Part shown: positions 7,377 through 12,841 of the stretch, piece after piece
Numbering within the stretch: the first letter of the stretch is position 1
How the letters are laid out: each line of letters opens with the position of its first letter
From: Proteobacteria bacterium HN_bin10
Lineage (GTDB): Bacteria > Pseudomonadota > Alphaproteobacteria > Caulobacterales > Aquidulcibacteraceae
Reading direction: 5' to 3'
DNA length: 12,841 nucleotides
Assembly: GCA_002083515.1 (NCBI GenBank)
Contig: LWDN01000042.1
Span: 11,401-24,241 of the forward strand
Translations under genes and position numbers: made by a program
Notes under the pieces: generated by a model
Seen by the model: only the letters and a program-made list of their open reading frames with translations
Database searches by the model: none
What the model was told of the DNA's origin: nothing

Positions 7377-8452
7377 GCGCCGACACCGCCCAGATCGTGC
7401 GGCCGCTCCGTTATGGCGAGCCCTTGCCGCTGATTCATGCCGTCTCCAATCGCAACCCGCGCTTCGCGCTCGGCATGTTGGGCGGTCGCTACACTTTGAT
7501 CTGCGCCATCCAAGACATCGAGTCGGATGCGGCGCGAACCGCACTCGCCGAGATCGCCGACTATCGCAGCGACGAGCAGGCGCGCCTCTGCGCCGTGTTC
7601 ACGGCCGGCGCCGCCAGCCCAGAACTCGATGCCGTCGGCGCCAAGCGCCTCGTGATCGACGATGCGCAGGCCGCCGAAACCTGCCGCCTGTTCGACCCGC
7701 GCATGCCTGAGGGCCGCTGCCTGCTGCTCGATCCGGCGTTGCGCGTGCTGGGCGCCTGGCCGTTGCAGGACGCGGCCACGGCGCTGCGTGCGCTCGACGC
7801 CGCGCCGCCTCCCGCGAAACGCGCCGGCCCGGCGCCGGTTCTGGTGGCGCCGCACATTTTCGAGCCGGACTTCTGCACCCGCCTCATCGCCTATTACCGC
7901 GAGCGCGGCGGCGTCGCTTCCGGCATCACCCAGCAGGATACAAGCGGGCGCACCTTCGTGGCGCTCGATGACGGCTTCAAGCGCCGCAGCGATTGCCTGA
8001 TCGAAGACACGGCGCTGCGCGAGGCCATCATGCAGCGCATCTATTGGCGGTTGGGACCGATGATCGAACGCGCCTTCATGTGGCGCCCGACGCGCATGGA
8101 GCGCTACCTCGTCGCGCGCTACGCCGCCGATGGCGGCGGCTTCTTCAAGCCGCATCGCGACAACACCACCCACGGCACCGCGCATCGACGCTTTGCGGTC
8201 ACCATCAATCTCAACGCCGGCGAGTACGAAGGCGGCGATTTGCGGTTCCCGGAGTTCGGCGCGCGCACCTATCGCGCGCCCACCGGCGGCGCGGTCGTGT
8301 TCGCTTGCGCGCTCCTGCACGAGGCGACGCCGGTGACGCGCGGCGAGCGCTTCGCATTCCTGCCGTTTCTCTACGATGACGCGGCCGCCAAGGTGCGCGA
8401 AGCGAACAGCAAATATCTGGACGAGAGCTTGGCGCCGTATAGGGATAGCTGA
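7373..8452 (+). CDS. 2-oxoglutarate/Fe(II) dioxygenase with N-terminal peroxiredoxin-like region
   Basis: A 359-aa protein in two parts. Residues about 10-150 resemble the AhpC/TSA thioredoxin fold (RYGEPLPLIHAVSNRNP, then GRYTLICAI), but the PxxxTxxC peroxidatic motif is missing, so peroxidase activity is unlikely. Residues about 155-345 are a prolyl-4-hydroxylase-type double-stranded beta-helix: Fe(II) ligands H261 and D263 (KPHRDN), distal H316 (LLHEATP), and R326 (GERFAFLPFLYD) 10 residues later to bind 2-oxoglutarate. These are complete, so an active hydroxylase is likely; the substrate is unknown. The open frame extends upstream to 6944, inside the DUF1993 gene. The start is taken as GTG 7373, which overlaps the DUF1993 stop by 4 nt and immediately precedes the conserved GEPLPL region. 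Translational coupling links it to DUF1993 and so to phaC. Confidence 0.86.
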   Translation: MSADTAQIVRPLRYGEPLPLIHAVSNRNPRFALGMLGGRYTLICAIQDIESDAARTALAEIADYRSDEQARLCAVFTAGAASPELDAVGAKRLVIDDAQAAETCRLFDPRMPEGRCLLLDPALRVLGAWPLQDAATALRALDAAPPPAKRAGPAPVLVAPHIFEPDFCTRLIAYYRERGGVASGITQQDTSGRTFVALDDGFKRRSDCLIEDTALREAIMQRIYWRLGPMIERAFMWRPTRMERYLVARYAADGGGFFKPHRDNTTHGTAHRRFAVTINLNAGEYEGGDLRFPEFGARTYRAPTGGAVVFACALLHEATPVTRGERFAFLPFLYDDAAAKVREANSKYLDESLAPYRDS

Positions 8453-8490
8453 AGGCCAACGCTTTGCGGACGCAAACCCGCTCGACGAGC

Positions 8491-9435
8491 TCACTCCAGC
8501 CCGGCGCCTTCCTCCAGCCCCAGCGCGATATTCAAATTTTGCACCGCGGCGCCGCTCGCGCCTTTGCCAAGATTGTCCAGGAGCGCCACTAGGCGCGCCT
8601 CGTCATCGTGACCGAAGACGTGAAGCTTCATCTGGTTGGTGTCGTTGAGCTCCTCCGGCGCGAGCGTTTTGATCGCGCCGGCCTCTTCCGCGCCAGCGAC
8701 CGAGACGAAGCGCTCGCCTTCATACGCACGCGCAAGCGTCGCGCTCACGTCAGCAAGCTTTGGCCTCGCCGGCAGCGCCGAAAGCGGCAGCGGGACTTCG
8801 ACGATCATGCCCTTGTAGTAGCGCCCGACACTCGGCGCGAAGATCGGCGCGCGCGCCAGGCCTGCGTATGTCTGCATTTCCGGCACATGCTTGTGCTTCT
8901 GCGCCATCGCATAGATGCGATACGGCGCATGGGTGTAAATTGGCGACGTTTCGTCTTCGAATTCGGCGATCATCGCTTTGCCGCCGCCCGAATAACCGCT
9001 GACGGCGTTGACGCTGAGCGGCCAATCGCGCGGGATCATGCCTGCCTCCACCAGCGGCCGCACCAAAGCGATGAAGCCAGTCGGATAGCAGCCTGGATTG
9101 GAAGTGCGCTTCGACGCCGCGATTTTCGCGCGCTGATCCTTGGCCATTTCGGCAAAGCCATAGGTCCAGTCGGGCGCGGTGCGATACGCCGTCGACGCGT
9201 CGATCACCTTCACCGCATCGTTCTCGATCAGCGAGACGGCCTCGCGCGCCGCATCATCCGGCAGGCACAGGATCACCGCGTCGACGCTGTTCAGCAGACG
9301 TTTGCGCTCGTCGGCGTCCTTGCGCTTGGCCGGATCGATCGAAACAAGCGCGATGTCGCGCCGGCCTTCCAGCCGTTCGCGGATTTGCAGTCCCGTCGTG
9401 CCGGCTTCGCCGTCGATGAAGACCTTCGCGTCCAT
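8491..9435 (-). CDS. argC: N-acetyl-gamma-glutamyl-phosphate reductase (short type)
   Basis: A 314-aa ArgC of the shorter (type 2, ~310 aa) class. It makes N-acetylglutamate semialdehyde by NADPH-dependent reduction of the acyl phosphate, the third step of arginine biosynthesis. Visible features are the N-terminal nucleotide-binding segment VFIDGEAGTTG (5-15), VIDASTAYR (77-85), the catalytic C116 in SNPGCYPTG (112-120), SGYSGGGKAM and the conserved HKHVPEMQ region, and GRYYKGM. It starts at ATG 9435, only 2 nt after the stop of the HEPN gene, and its Shine-Dalgarno lies inside that gene. It runs convergently with the dioxygenase gene, with 38 nt between stops. rplM-rpsI-argC linkage is familiar in alphaproteobacteria, so this is its expected home with one gene inserted. 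Confidence 0.97.
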   Translation of the reverse strand: MDAKVFIDGEAGTTGLQIRERLEGRRDIALVSIDPAKRKDADERKRLLNSVDAVILCLPDDAAREAVSLIENDAVKVIDASTAYRTAPDWTYGFAEMAKDQRAKIAASKRTSNPGCYPTGFIALVRPLVEAGMIPRDWPLSVNAVSGYSGGGKAMIAEFEDETSPIYTHAPYRIYAMAQKHKHVPEMQTYAGLARAPIFAPSVGRYYKGMIVEVPLPLSALPARPKLADVSATLARAYEGERFVSVAGAEEAGAIKTLAPEELNDTNQMKLHVFGHDDEARLVALLDNLGKGASGAAVQNLNIALGLEEGAGLE

Positions 9436-9437
9436 AC

Positions 9438-10220
9438 TCAGACCTTTTTTGCGCCGTCGAGTAACTTGGCGAGCATGCTGACAAATGCAATGAACTCGAC
9501 CGCGCGCTCCGGAGTATCTGTAATCAATTTGTGGGCGCGCGGGTTACGGAGCCCGGCGACTGCGCCAGTGAACAACTCCATGTAACCTCGCTGTTCGCTT
9601 CGATCTGACTCGTCTGATAGAGAGTTGAACGCGAGGATCGGGGCGTTTGGACTGAACGCCTTGCGCATTAAGGAGTCCCCATCCTCCTCGACACCGCTCC
9701 GCAAACGTACAAGCCCATTCAACGCCTTCACTGCGTCCTCGATCGCGTTAGCGTAGTGTTCATCTCGAAAGAGGCCGCTGGCGGCACGATCGATTTCTGG
9801 ATGCAGGGACAGACCATTGTAGGCTCGCAATACTGAAGACGTCGGATCAAGGTCGGCGTCGCCCATTTCCTCCAGGAAGTGGTCCCTAATCTGCTCTAGG
9901 ATCGTTTTCGCTCGCCCTAGGCCGTACTCCAATCCTTCTCGAACCTCCCGAAGAGGGGTTCCGCCCATGACGTATGACGCCGTGTCTAAATGCATAACGT
10001 CGCTGTATCGCGCATATTCAATGGTGCCGTGCCCGAAGACACTCCGGAGAAATTGCTCCATCGCCGTCTCGAGTCGCGTAATCCGCTGATCATCTCGATC
10101 CTTCACGGTTGCCGGGTCTAACTCCCCAAGTTCTTTCAACCTTCGTTCAATCTTGGGTAACGCCGCTCTCATTTGTGCTGGCGACAGATTGGCGCTCGGA
10201 ATGACGGGCGAACGACTCAC
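9438..10220 (-). CDS. HEPN-family protein of the Hypoth_Ymh / TIGR02391 type
   Basis: A 260-aa protein recognised from its C-terminal half. LSLHPEIDRAASGLFRDEHYANAI (138-160), SLMRKAFSP (183-191), ILAFNSLSDESDRSEQRGYMELFTGAVAGLRNPRAH (195-230) follow the Hypoth_Ymh (TIGR02391) pattern. R225-N226...H230 is an R-x4-H motif, the ribonuclease signature of HEPN domains. Residues 12-120 are helical and charged, without a recognised catalytic motif. HEPN proteins often cut RNA in toxin-antitoxin, abortive-infection or CRISPR-linked systems; a defence or toxin role here is inference, and no partner antitoxin or nucleotidyltransferase is adjacent. Base composition is lower than in neighbours (31-32 G+C of 60 in three counted stretches), with AGA, AGG, CGA and TTA codons near the start, suggesting transfer. 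The open frame begins at TTG 10238, inside the rpsI terminator T-run. GTG 10220 is preferred because GGAG lies 7 nt before it. ATG 10172 is a weaker alternative. Confidence 0.86.
   Translation of the reverse strand: MSRSPVIPSANLSPAQMRAALPKIERRLKELGELDPATVKDRDDQRITRLETAMEQFLRSVFGHGTIEYARYSDVMHLDTASYVMGGTPLREVREGLEYGLGRAKTILEQIRDHFLEEMGDADLDPTSSVLRAYNGLSLHPEIDRAASGLFRDEHYANAIEDAVKALNGLVRLRSGVEEDGDSLMRKAFSPNAPILAFNSLSDESDRSEQRGYMELFTGAVAGLRNPRAHKLITDTPERAVEFIAFVSMLAKLLDGAKKV
9443..9450 (-). promoter_or_regulatory. argC ribosome-binding site inside the HEPN gene
   Basis: AAAAAAGG on the minus strand, 7 nt before the argC ATG. It is formed by the last lysine codons of the HEPN gene, so translation of that gene necessarily crosses argC's initiation region. 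Confidence 0.7.
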
Positions 10221-10227
10221 AACCAAA

Positions 10228-10231
10228 CTCC
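10228..10231 (-). promoter_or_regulatory. Ribosome-binding site that sets the HEPN gene start
   Basis: GGAG on the minus strand, 7 nt before GTG 10220. It directly follows the T-rich tail of the rpsI terminator, and it is why GTG 10220 is preferred over the upstream TTG at 10238, which lies in that tail. Confidence 0.65.
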
Positions 10232-10268
10232 AAAACAAAACGGGCGCTCCGTTGCCGAAGCGCCCGTT
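10230..10268 (-). terminator. Intrinsic terminator of the rplM-rpsI operon
   Basis: Minus-strand hairpin with a perfect 10-bp stem AACGGGCGCT/AGCGCCCGTT (10259-10268 with 10239-10248) and a 10-nt loop, followed by TTGTTTTG. The stem starts 21 nt after the rpsI stop codon. On the plus strand no T-run follows, so it acts in one direction only. Any transcript of the HEPN gene starting upstream must pass through it. Confidence 0.85.
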
Positions 10269-10289
10269 CCGTGTACCAGAAAGTGAAGC

Positions 10290-10784
10290 TTAGCGCTTCG
10301 AGAACTGGAAGCTCCGGCGGGCCTTCTTGCGGCCGTACTTCTTGCGCTCGACCACGCGGCTGTCGCGGGTCATGAAGCCGGCATGCTTCAGCGCCGGACG
10401 CAGGCCCGGTTCATAATCGGCCAAGGCCTTGGAAATGCCGTGGCGCACCGCGCCCGCCTGGCCCGAAAGCCCGGAGCCGGTGACCGTGCAGATCACGTCG
10501 AACTCGCCTTCGCGCTCGGTGATCTTGAACGGCTGGTTGATCATCATGCGCAGAACCGGACGCGCGAAATAGGCGTCGCTCGGCTTGCCGTTGATGGTGA
10601 TGACGCCCTTGCCGGGCTTCACCCAGACGCGCGCGACCGCGTTCTTGCGCTTGCCGGTGGCGTAGGCGCGGCCGAACTTGTCGACCTTCTTCTCGCGCGC
10701 GACGGCGATGTGTTCGGTGCCCGTGCCGGGTTGGCGGCCGGTGATCTCGCCCAGAGACTCAAGACCTTGGCTGATGTCGCTCAT
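10290..10784 (-). CDS. rpsI: 30S ribosomal protein S9
   Basis: A 164-aa S9 (uS9). The core begins GRAYATGKRKNAVARVWVKPGKG (38-60) and ends in the basic tail KKYGRKKARRSFQFSKR, which reaches toward the P-site tRNA in the 30S subunit. About 35 N-terminal residues precede the conserved core; such an N-terminal extension is usual in alphaproteobacterial S9. ATG 10784 is 2 nt after the rplM stop, with GAGG about 11 nt upstream inside rplM, the standard rplM-rpsI operon arrangement that keeps L13 and S9 in step. A strong terminator follows. Confidence 0.98.
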   Translation of the reverse strand: MSDISQGLESLGEITGRQPGTGTEHIAVAREKKVDKFGRAYATGKRKNAVARVWVKPGKGVITINGKPSDAYFARPVLRMMINQPFKITEREGEFDVICTVTGSGLSGQAGAVRHGISKALADYEPGLRPALKHAGFMTRDSRVVERKKYGRKKARRSFQFSKR

Positions 10785-10786
10785 GA

Positions 10787-11263
10787 TTAGCCGATCCTCG
10801 AGTTCTTGCGGTTCTTGGATTTGAAATCGATCGTCACCGGCTTCTGCGCCGCGTGCGGATGTTCGGCGCCGCCATAGACGTGAAGCTTGCCGAGCTGCTT
10901 GCGCGCCAGCGGGCTTTCCTTCGGCATCATGCGCTCGACCGCTTTCTCCAGCACGCGCTCAGGATGCTTGCCGGCGAGCACCTTGCCCGCGACGCGCTCC
11001 TTGATGCCGCCCGGGTGGCCGGTGTGGCGATAATAGACCTTGTCGGTCATCTTCTTGCCGGTCAGCGCCACCTTCTCCGCATTGATCACGACGACATTGT
11101 CGCCGGTGTCGACGTGCGGGGTGAAATCGGCGCGATGCTTGCCGCGAAGGCGCAACGCGATGAAGGAAGCGAGGCGGCCGACCACAACGCCCTCGGCATC
11201 CACAACGATCCAGCCGTTGGTGATTTCCGAGGCCTTGGCCGAGCGCGTCGAAAGAGTGCGCAT
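10787..11263 (-). CDS. rplM: 50S ribosomal protein L13
   Basis: A 158-aa L13 (uL13), an early-assembly protein of the large subunit. Family segments are WIVVDAEGVVVGRLAS, the HVDTGDNVVVINAEKVALTGKK region, YYRHTGHPGGIKE, the MMPKESPLARKQLGKLHVY motif and the C-terminal HPHAAQKP. The frame is open to a TTG at 11281, but ATG 11263 (MRTLSTRSAKAS) matches the family start and has AGGA (11273-11276) 9 nt upstream. It is the first gene of the rplM-rpsI operon. It lies 124 nt downstream of ctaA on the same strand, with its own candidate promoter in that gap. Confidence 0.98.
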   Translation of the reverse strand: MRTLSTRSAKASEITNGWIVVDAEGVVVGRLASFIALRLRGKHRADFTPHVDTGDNVVVINAEKVALTGKKMTDKVYYRHTGHPGGIKERVAGKVLAGKHPERVLEKAVERMMPKESPLARKQLGKLHVYGGAEHPHAAQKPVTIDFKSKNRKNSRIG

Positions 11264-11293
11264 TGGAAAGGGTCCTGACAAAACGAAGGCGCG

Positions 11294-11322
11294 CGTTTAT
11301 TGCAGCGCGGAATCGACGTCAA
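11294..11322 (-). promoter_or_regulatory. Candidate rplM-rpsI promoter
   Basis: On the minus strand TTGACG (11317-11322) and TAAACG (11294-11299) are 17 nt apart. The -35 is close to consensus; the -10 is poor. Transcription would begin near 11287, giving a leader of about 24 nt. The surrounding bases 11300-11385 are the most AT-rich of the window, as expected before a strong operon. Confidence 0.5.
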
Positions 11323-11334
11323 TAGGCGTCGATT
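11311..11334. repeat. Inverted repeat overlapping the rplM -35 element
   Basis: Perfect 8-bp arms AATCGACG (11311-11318) and CGTCGATT (11327-11334) around an 8-nt spacer. The near arm overlaps the first two bases of the proposed -35 box. It could be an operator. As an RNA hairpin it has no T-run after it on the minus strand, so it is a poor terminator for ctaA. A second, shorter inverted repeat (AACGGT 11362-11367, ACCGTT 11376-11381) lies just after the ctaA stop. Confidence 0.45.
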
Positions 11335-11387
11335 TCCGTTGTATATTCAATTATTTGATCGAACGGTATTATGACACCGTTAGTGCA

Positions 11388-12413
11388 TTACCGCCATGCC
11401 GCCCGCGCCGCGATCACCGTCGCCATCCATAGGAGCGCGGCGCCCGCCTGGTGAATGAGGCTGAGCGAGAGCGGCGAAGCGGCCACCACCGTCATGATCC
11501 CGAGCCCCGCCTGCAGCAGCGCAGCCAGACCGACGAGAGCCAGCGCCCCACGCGCTTCGCCCTGCCCGCGGAAAAGCGCGACGAGCGCCAACAGCACAGC
11601 GCTCAGCGCCACCACATAGCCGAACGAACGATGCAGCAAATGCTGCGTCGCATGCTCTTCGATGAAGTTCGCCCAGAACGAATCCATGCCGAACGCGCTC
11701 GACGGCATCCACTCGCCGCCGATCGTCGGCCAATCGGCGTAGGCCCTGCCGCCATCGCTGCCCGCAAGCAAAGCGCCGAACATCACTTGCACGAACACCA
11801 GCGCCAGCAATGCGAACGGGGCCCAGCGCCAAACGCCAGCTTGCGATTTCTGCGACGGCCAGCCGAACGCGCCGAGCGCCGTCCACAGCGCTATCGCCAG
11901 AATGAGAAACGCCATCGCCAAATGGATCGCCAAGCGCAACGGGCTGACATCCAGGCGATCGAACAGACCGCTCGTCACCATCCACCAGCCGATGGCGCCC
12001 TGCAGGCCGCCAAGCGCGAACAACAAGGCAGTCACACGAAAGCGCCCGCGCAAGCGTCCGGTGAAAAAGAAGAACAGCGCCGGCAGCAGAAACACCAGGC
12101 CGAGCGTCTGTCCCAAAAAGCGATGGCCCCACTCCCACCAATAGATCTGACGGAATTCGGCAATGCTCATGCCGTTGTTCTGCGCCTGGTATTCCATCGT
12201 CTGTTGGTAGAGCGCGAATTCCTCCGCCCAGCCCGCTTCGCTCAGCGGCGGCACGAAGTGCTTCATGAAGTCCCATTCGGTGATCGAGAGGCCGCTATCG
12301 GTCAGCCGCGTCGCCCCGCCGACCACGATCATGGCGAACACGAACGCGCACACCACCAAGAGCCAGATTCCCACCAGACGCTGGCGCGGCGGCCAAATGT
12401 CCCCTTCACTCAT
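11388..12413 (-). CDS. ctaA: Heme A synthase, COX15/CtaA family
   Basis: A 341-aa integral membrane protein that oxidises the C8 methyl of heme O to the formyl of heme A, the cofactor of aa3-type cytochrome oxidase. It shows about eight hydrophobic segments (roughly 12-34, 102-118, 125-148, 160-182, 196-217, 263-281, 288-310 and 318-338). The four conserved heme-side histidines are H97 (WWEWGHR), H164 (LAIHLA), H261 (HLLHRSFGY) and H321 (LIHQAGA). The first segment is followed by VGGATRLTDSGLSITEWD, a signature of the proteobacterial COX15-type enzyme. The frame is open to 12545, but ATG 12413 (MSEGDIWPPRQRL) is preferred because the extra 44 residues are arginine-rich, family-atypical and overlap the divergent gene. 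AAGGGA lies 11 nt upstream, rather far, so ATG 12458 remains possible. No ctaB or oxidase subunit gene is in the window. Confidence 0.95.
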   Translation of the reverse strand: MSEGDIWPPRQRLVGIWLLVVCAFVFAMIVVGGATRLTDSGLSITEWDFMKHFVPPLSEAGWAEEFALYQQTMEYQAQNNGMSIAEFRQIYWWEWGHRFLGQTLGLVFLLPALFFFFTGRLRGRFRVTALLFALGGLQGAIGWWMVTSGLFDRLDVSPLRLAIHLAMAFLILAIALWTALGAFGWPSQKSQAGVWRWAPFALLALVFVQVMFGALLAGSDGGRAYADWPTIGGEWMPSSAFGMDSFWANFIEEHATQHLLHRSFGYVVALSAVLLALVALFRGQGEARGALALVGLAALLQAGLGIMTVVAASPLSLSLIHQAGAALLWMATVIAARAAWR

Positions 12414-12498
12414 GCTTGCGCTCGTCCCTTCGCCGCTCCCATAGAACCGCCCGAGCATGACCGAAACGCGGCGCGCCGCCGCGCGGGAGACCCGCCTC

Positions 12499-12702
12499 AT
12501 GAACATGCGCACACGTAAGGCGCTGGGCTGCGCCGGCCTGCTCATCTACCTCGCGGCTTATGTGGGCTTAGCCGTCGCCGTGGGCGCGACCCACGCCGTG
12601 AATTGGCCGCCCTGGGCGCAGTTCCTGTTCTACGCGGTCGCCGGCGTCATCTGGATCGCGCCGTTGAAGCCGCTGTTCGAGTGGATGAACCGAAGCGAGT
12701 GA
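12499..12702 (+). CDS. DUF2842 family small membrane protein
   Basis: A 67-aa protein with two predicted membrane helices (about 9-30 and 40-58). The NWPPWAQFLFYAVAGVIWIAPLKPLFEWM segment is characteristic of the alphaproteobacterial DUF2842 family, whose function is unknown. ATG 12499 is chosen because GGGAGA (12485-12490) lies 8 nt upstream; ATG 12505 is an alternative, and the in-frame ATG at 12457 would add 14 basic residues and overlap the ctaA upstream region. It is transcribed divergently from ctaA across about 85 nt. This suggests shared control or a link to respiratory-membrane assembly, but nothing in the sequence proves either. Confidence 0.86.
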   Translation: MNMRTRKALGCAGLLIYLAAYVGLAVAVGATHAVNWPPWAQFLFYAVAGVIWIAPLKPLFEWMNRSE

Positions 12703-12704
12703 CG

Positions 12705-12730
12705 GGACGCGCAACGCGCATTGCGGGTCC
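12705..12730 (+). terminator. Weak hairpin after the DUF2842 gene
   Basis: GGAC (12705-12708) pairs with GTCC (12727-12730) and CGCAA (12710-12714) with TTGCG (12721-12725), with one G-G mismatch and a 6-nt loop, starting 3 nt after the stop codon. No T-run follows, so it is at best an inefficient or Rho-assisted terminator. The rest of the gap to the tRNA shows nothing I can name. Confidence 0.28.
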
Positions 12731-12790
12731 GCGCCCAGGCCGCTAAAGACACCGCTCCCGCGAATGGGCTCGGCCCTTGCCGCGGCCGGT

Positions 12791-12841
12791 CGGAGCGTGG
12801 CGCAGCCCGGTTAGCGCACCAGTCTGGGGGACTGGGGGTCG
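12791..12841 (+). tRNA. Partial tRNA-Pro (anticodon GGG)
   Basis: The 5' two thirds of a tRNA, cut by the right edge. It shows acceptor strand CGGAGCG (12791-12797), T8-G9, D-stem GCGC/GCGC (12800-12803, 12814-12817) and D-loop AGCCCGGTTA. The anticodon stem is CCAGT/ACTGG (12819-12823, 12831-12835) around the loop CTGGGGG, with T33 and anticodon GGG at 12826-12828. GGGTC begins the variable region. This tRNA reads CCC and CCU proline codons. The acceptor 3' strand and T-arm are outside the window. Confidence 0.92.

Noticed and set aside
8453..8490. Small hairpin TTTGC/GCAAA (8463-8476) in the convergent gap between the dioxygenase gene and argC, as a possible two-way terminator.
   Set aside because: A 5-bp stem with a 4-nt loop and no T-run on either strand is too weak to call.
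9435..10219. The string ACTCA occurs near both ends of the HEPN gene (9436-9440 and 10215-10219), possibly a target-site duplication.
   Set aside because: Five bases are expected by chance, both copies overlap coding sequence, and no inverted terminal repeats accompany them.
8491..11263. A multi-gene defence island around the HEPN gene.
   Set aside because: Both flanks are housekeeping genes (argC, rpsI, rplM), and no nucleotidyltransferase, antitoxin, helicase, nuclease or reverse transcriptase is present.
11380..12276. Minus-strand open frame of 298 codons inside ctaA in another frame.
   Set aside because: It is fully overlapped by ctaA, has a low-complexity Arg/Gly/Ala translation and lacks any family motif.

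Overview
The window is ordinary chromosomal DNA from a GC-rich alphaproteobacterium. The gene neighbourhoods (small lipoprotein / aminotransferase / hom / recJ divergent from phaC; rplM-rpsI near argC; a heme A synthase divergent from a DUF2842 gene) are ones I recall from Rhizobiales and Caulobacterales/Hyphomonadales-like genomes. I cannot assign a genus. Coding is dense: no gene-free stretch exceeds about 125 bases. Each end of the window cuts a tRNA gene, probably tRNA-Glu on the left (minus strand) and tRNA-Pro(GGG) on the right (plus strand).

Left half (1-4779), minus strand: a compact operon read right to left. It holds a 104-aa lipoprotein, a PLP-dependent class I/II aminotransferase, homoserine dehydrogenase (hom, overlapping the aminotransferase by 4 nt) and the single-strand exonuclease recJ. 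Hom and the aminotransferase belong to the aspartate-family/alanine amino-acid network; recJ is a DNA-repair passenger.

Centre (4892-8452), plus strand: a three-gene operon divergent from the lipoprotein operon. It starts with a class I polyhydroxyalkanoate synthase (phaC) with an Ala/Pro/Lys-rich N-terminal tail. A GTG-started DUF1993 protein follows 13 nt later, and a 2-oxoglutarate/Fe(II) dioxygenase with an N-terminal thioredoxin-fold-like region overlaps that gene by 4 nt. A 38-nt gap separates this operon from the convergent argC.

Right half (8491-12702): minus-strand argC, a HEPN-family protein of the Hypoth_Ymh/TIGR02391 type, rpsI, rplM and ctaA (COX15-type heme A synthase), then the divergent membrane gene DUF2842. 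A strong intrinsic terminator follows rpsI. The HEPN gene is the outlier. It has lower GC and rarer codons than its neighbours, carries an R-x4-H ribonuclease-type motif, and is wedged with almost no spare bases between the rpsI terminator and argC. Its ribosome-binding site abuts the terminator T-run, and its last codons supply argC's ribosome-binding site.

I see no CRISPR array, insertion sequence, prophage or multi-gene defence system. The two places most worth attention are the intruding HEPN gene and the phaC-DUF1993-dioxygenase operon. Residue numbers in the entries were counted by hand from the translated sequence; family assignments are from motif recognition, with no database search.
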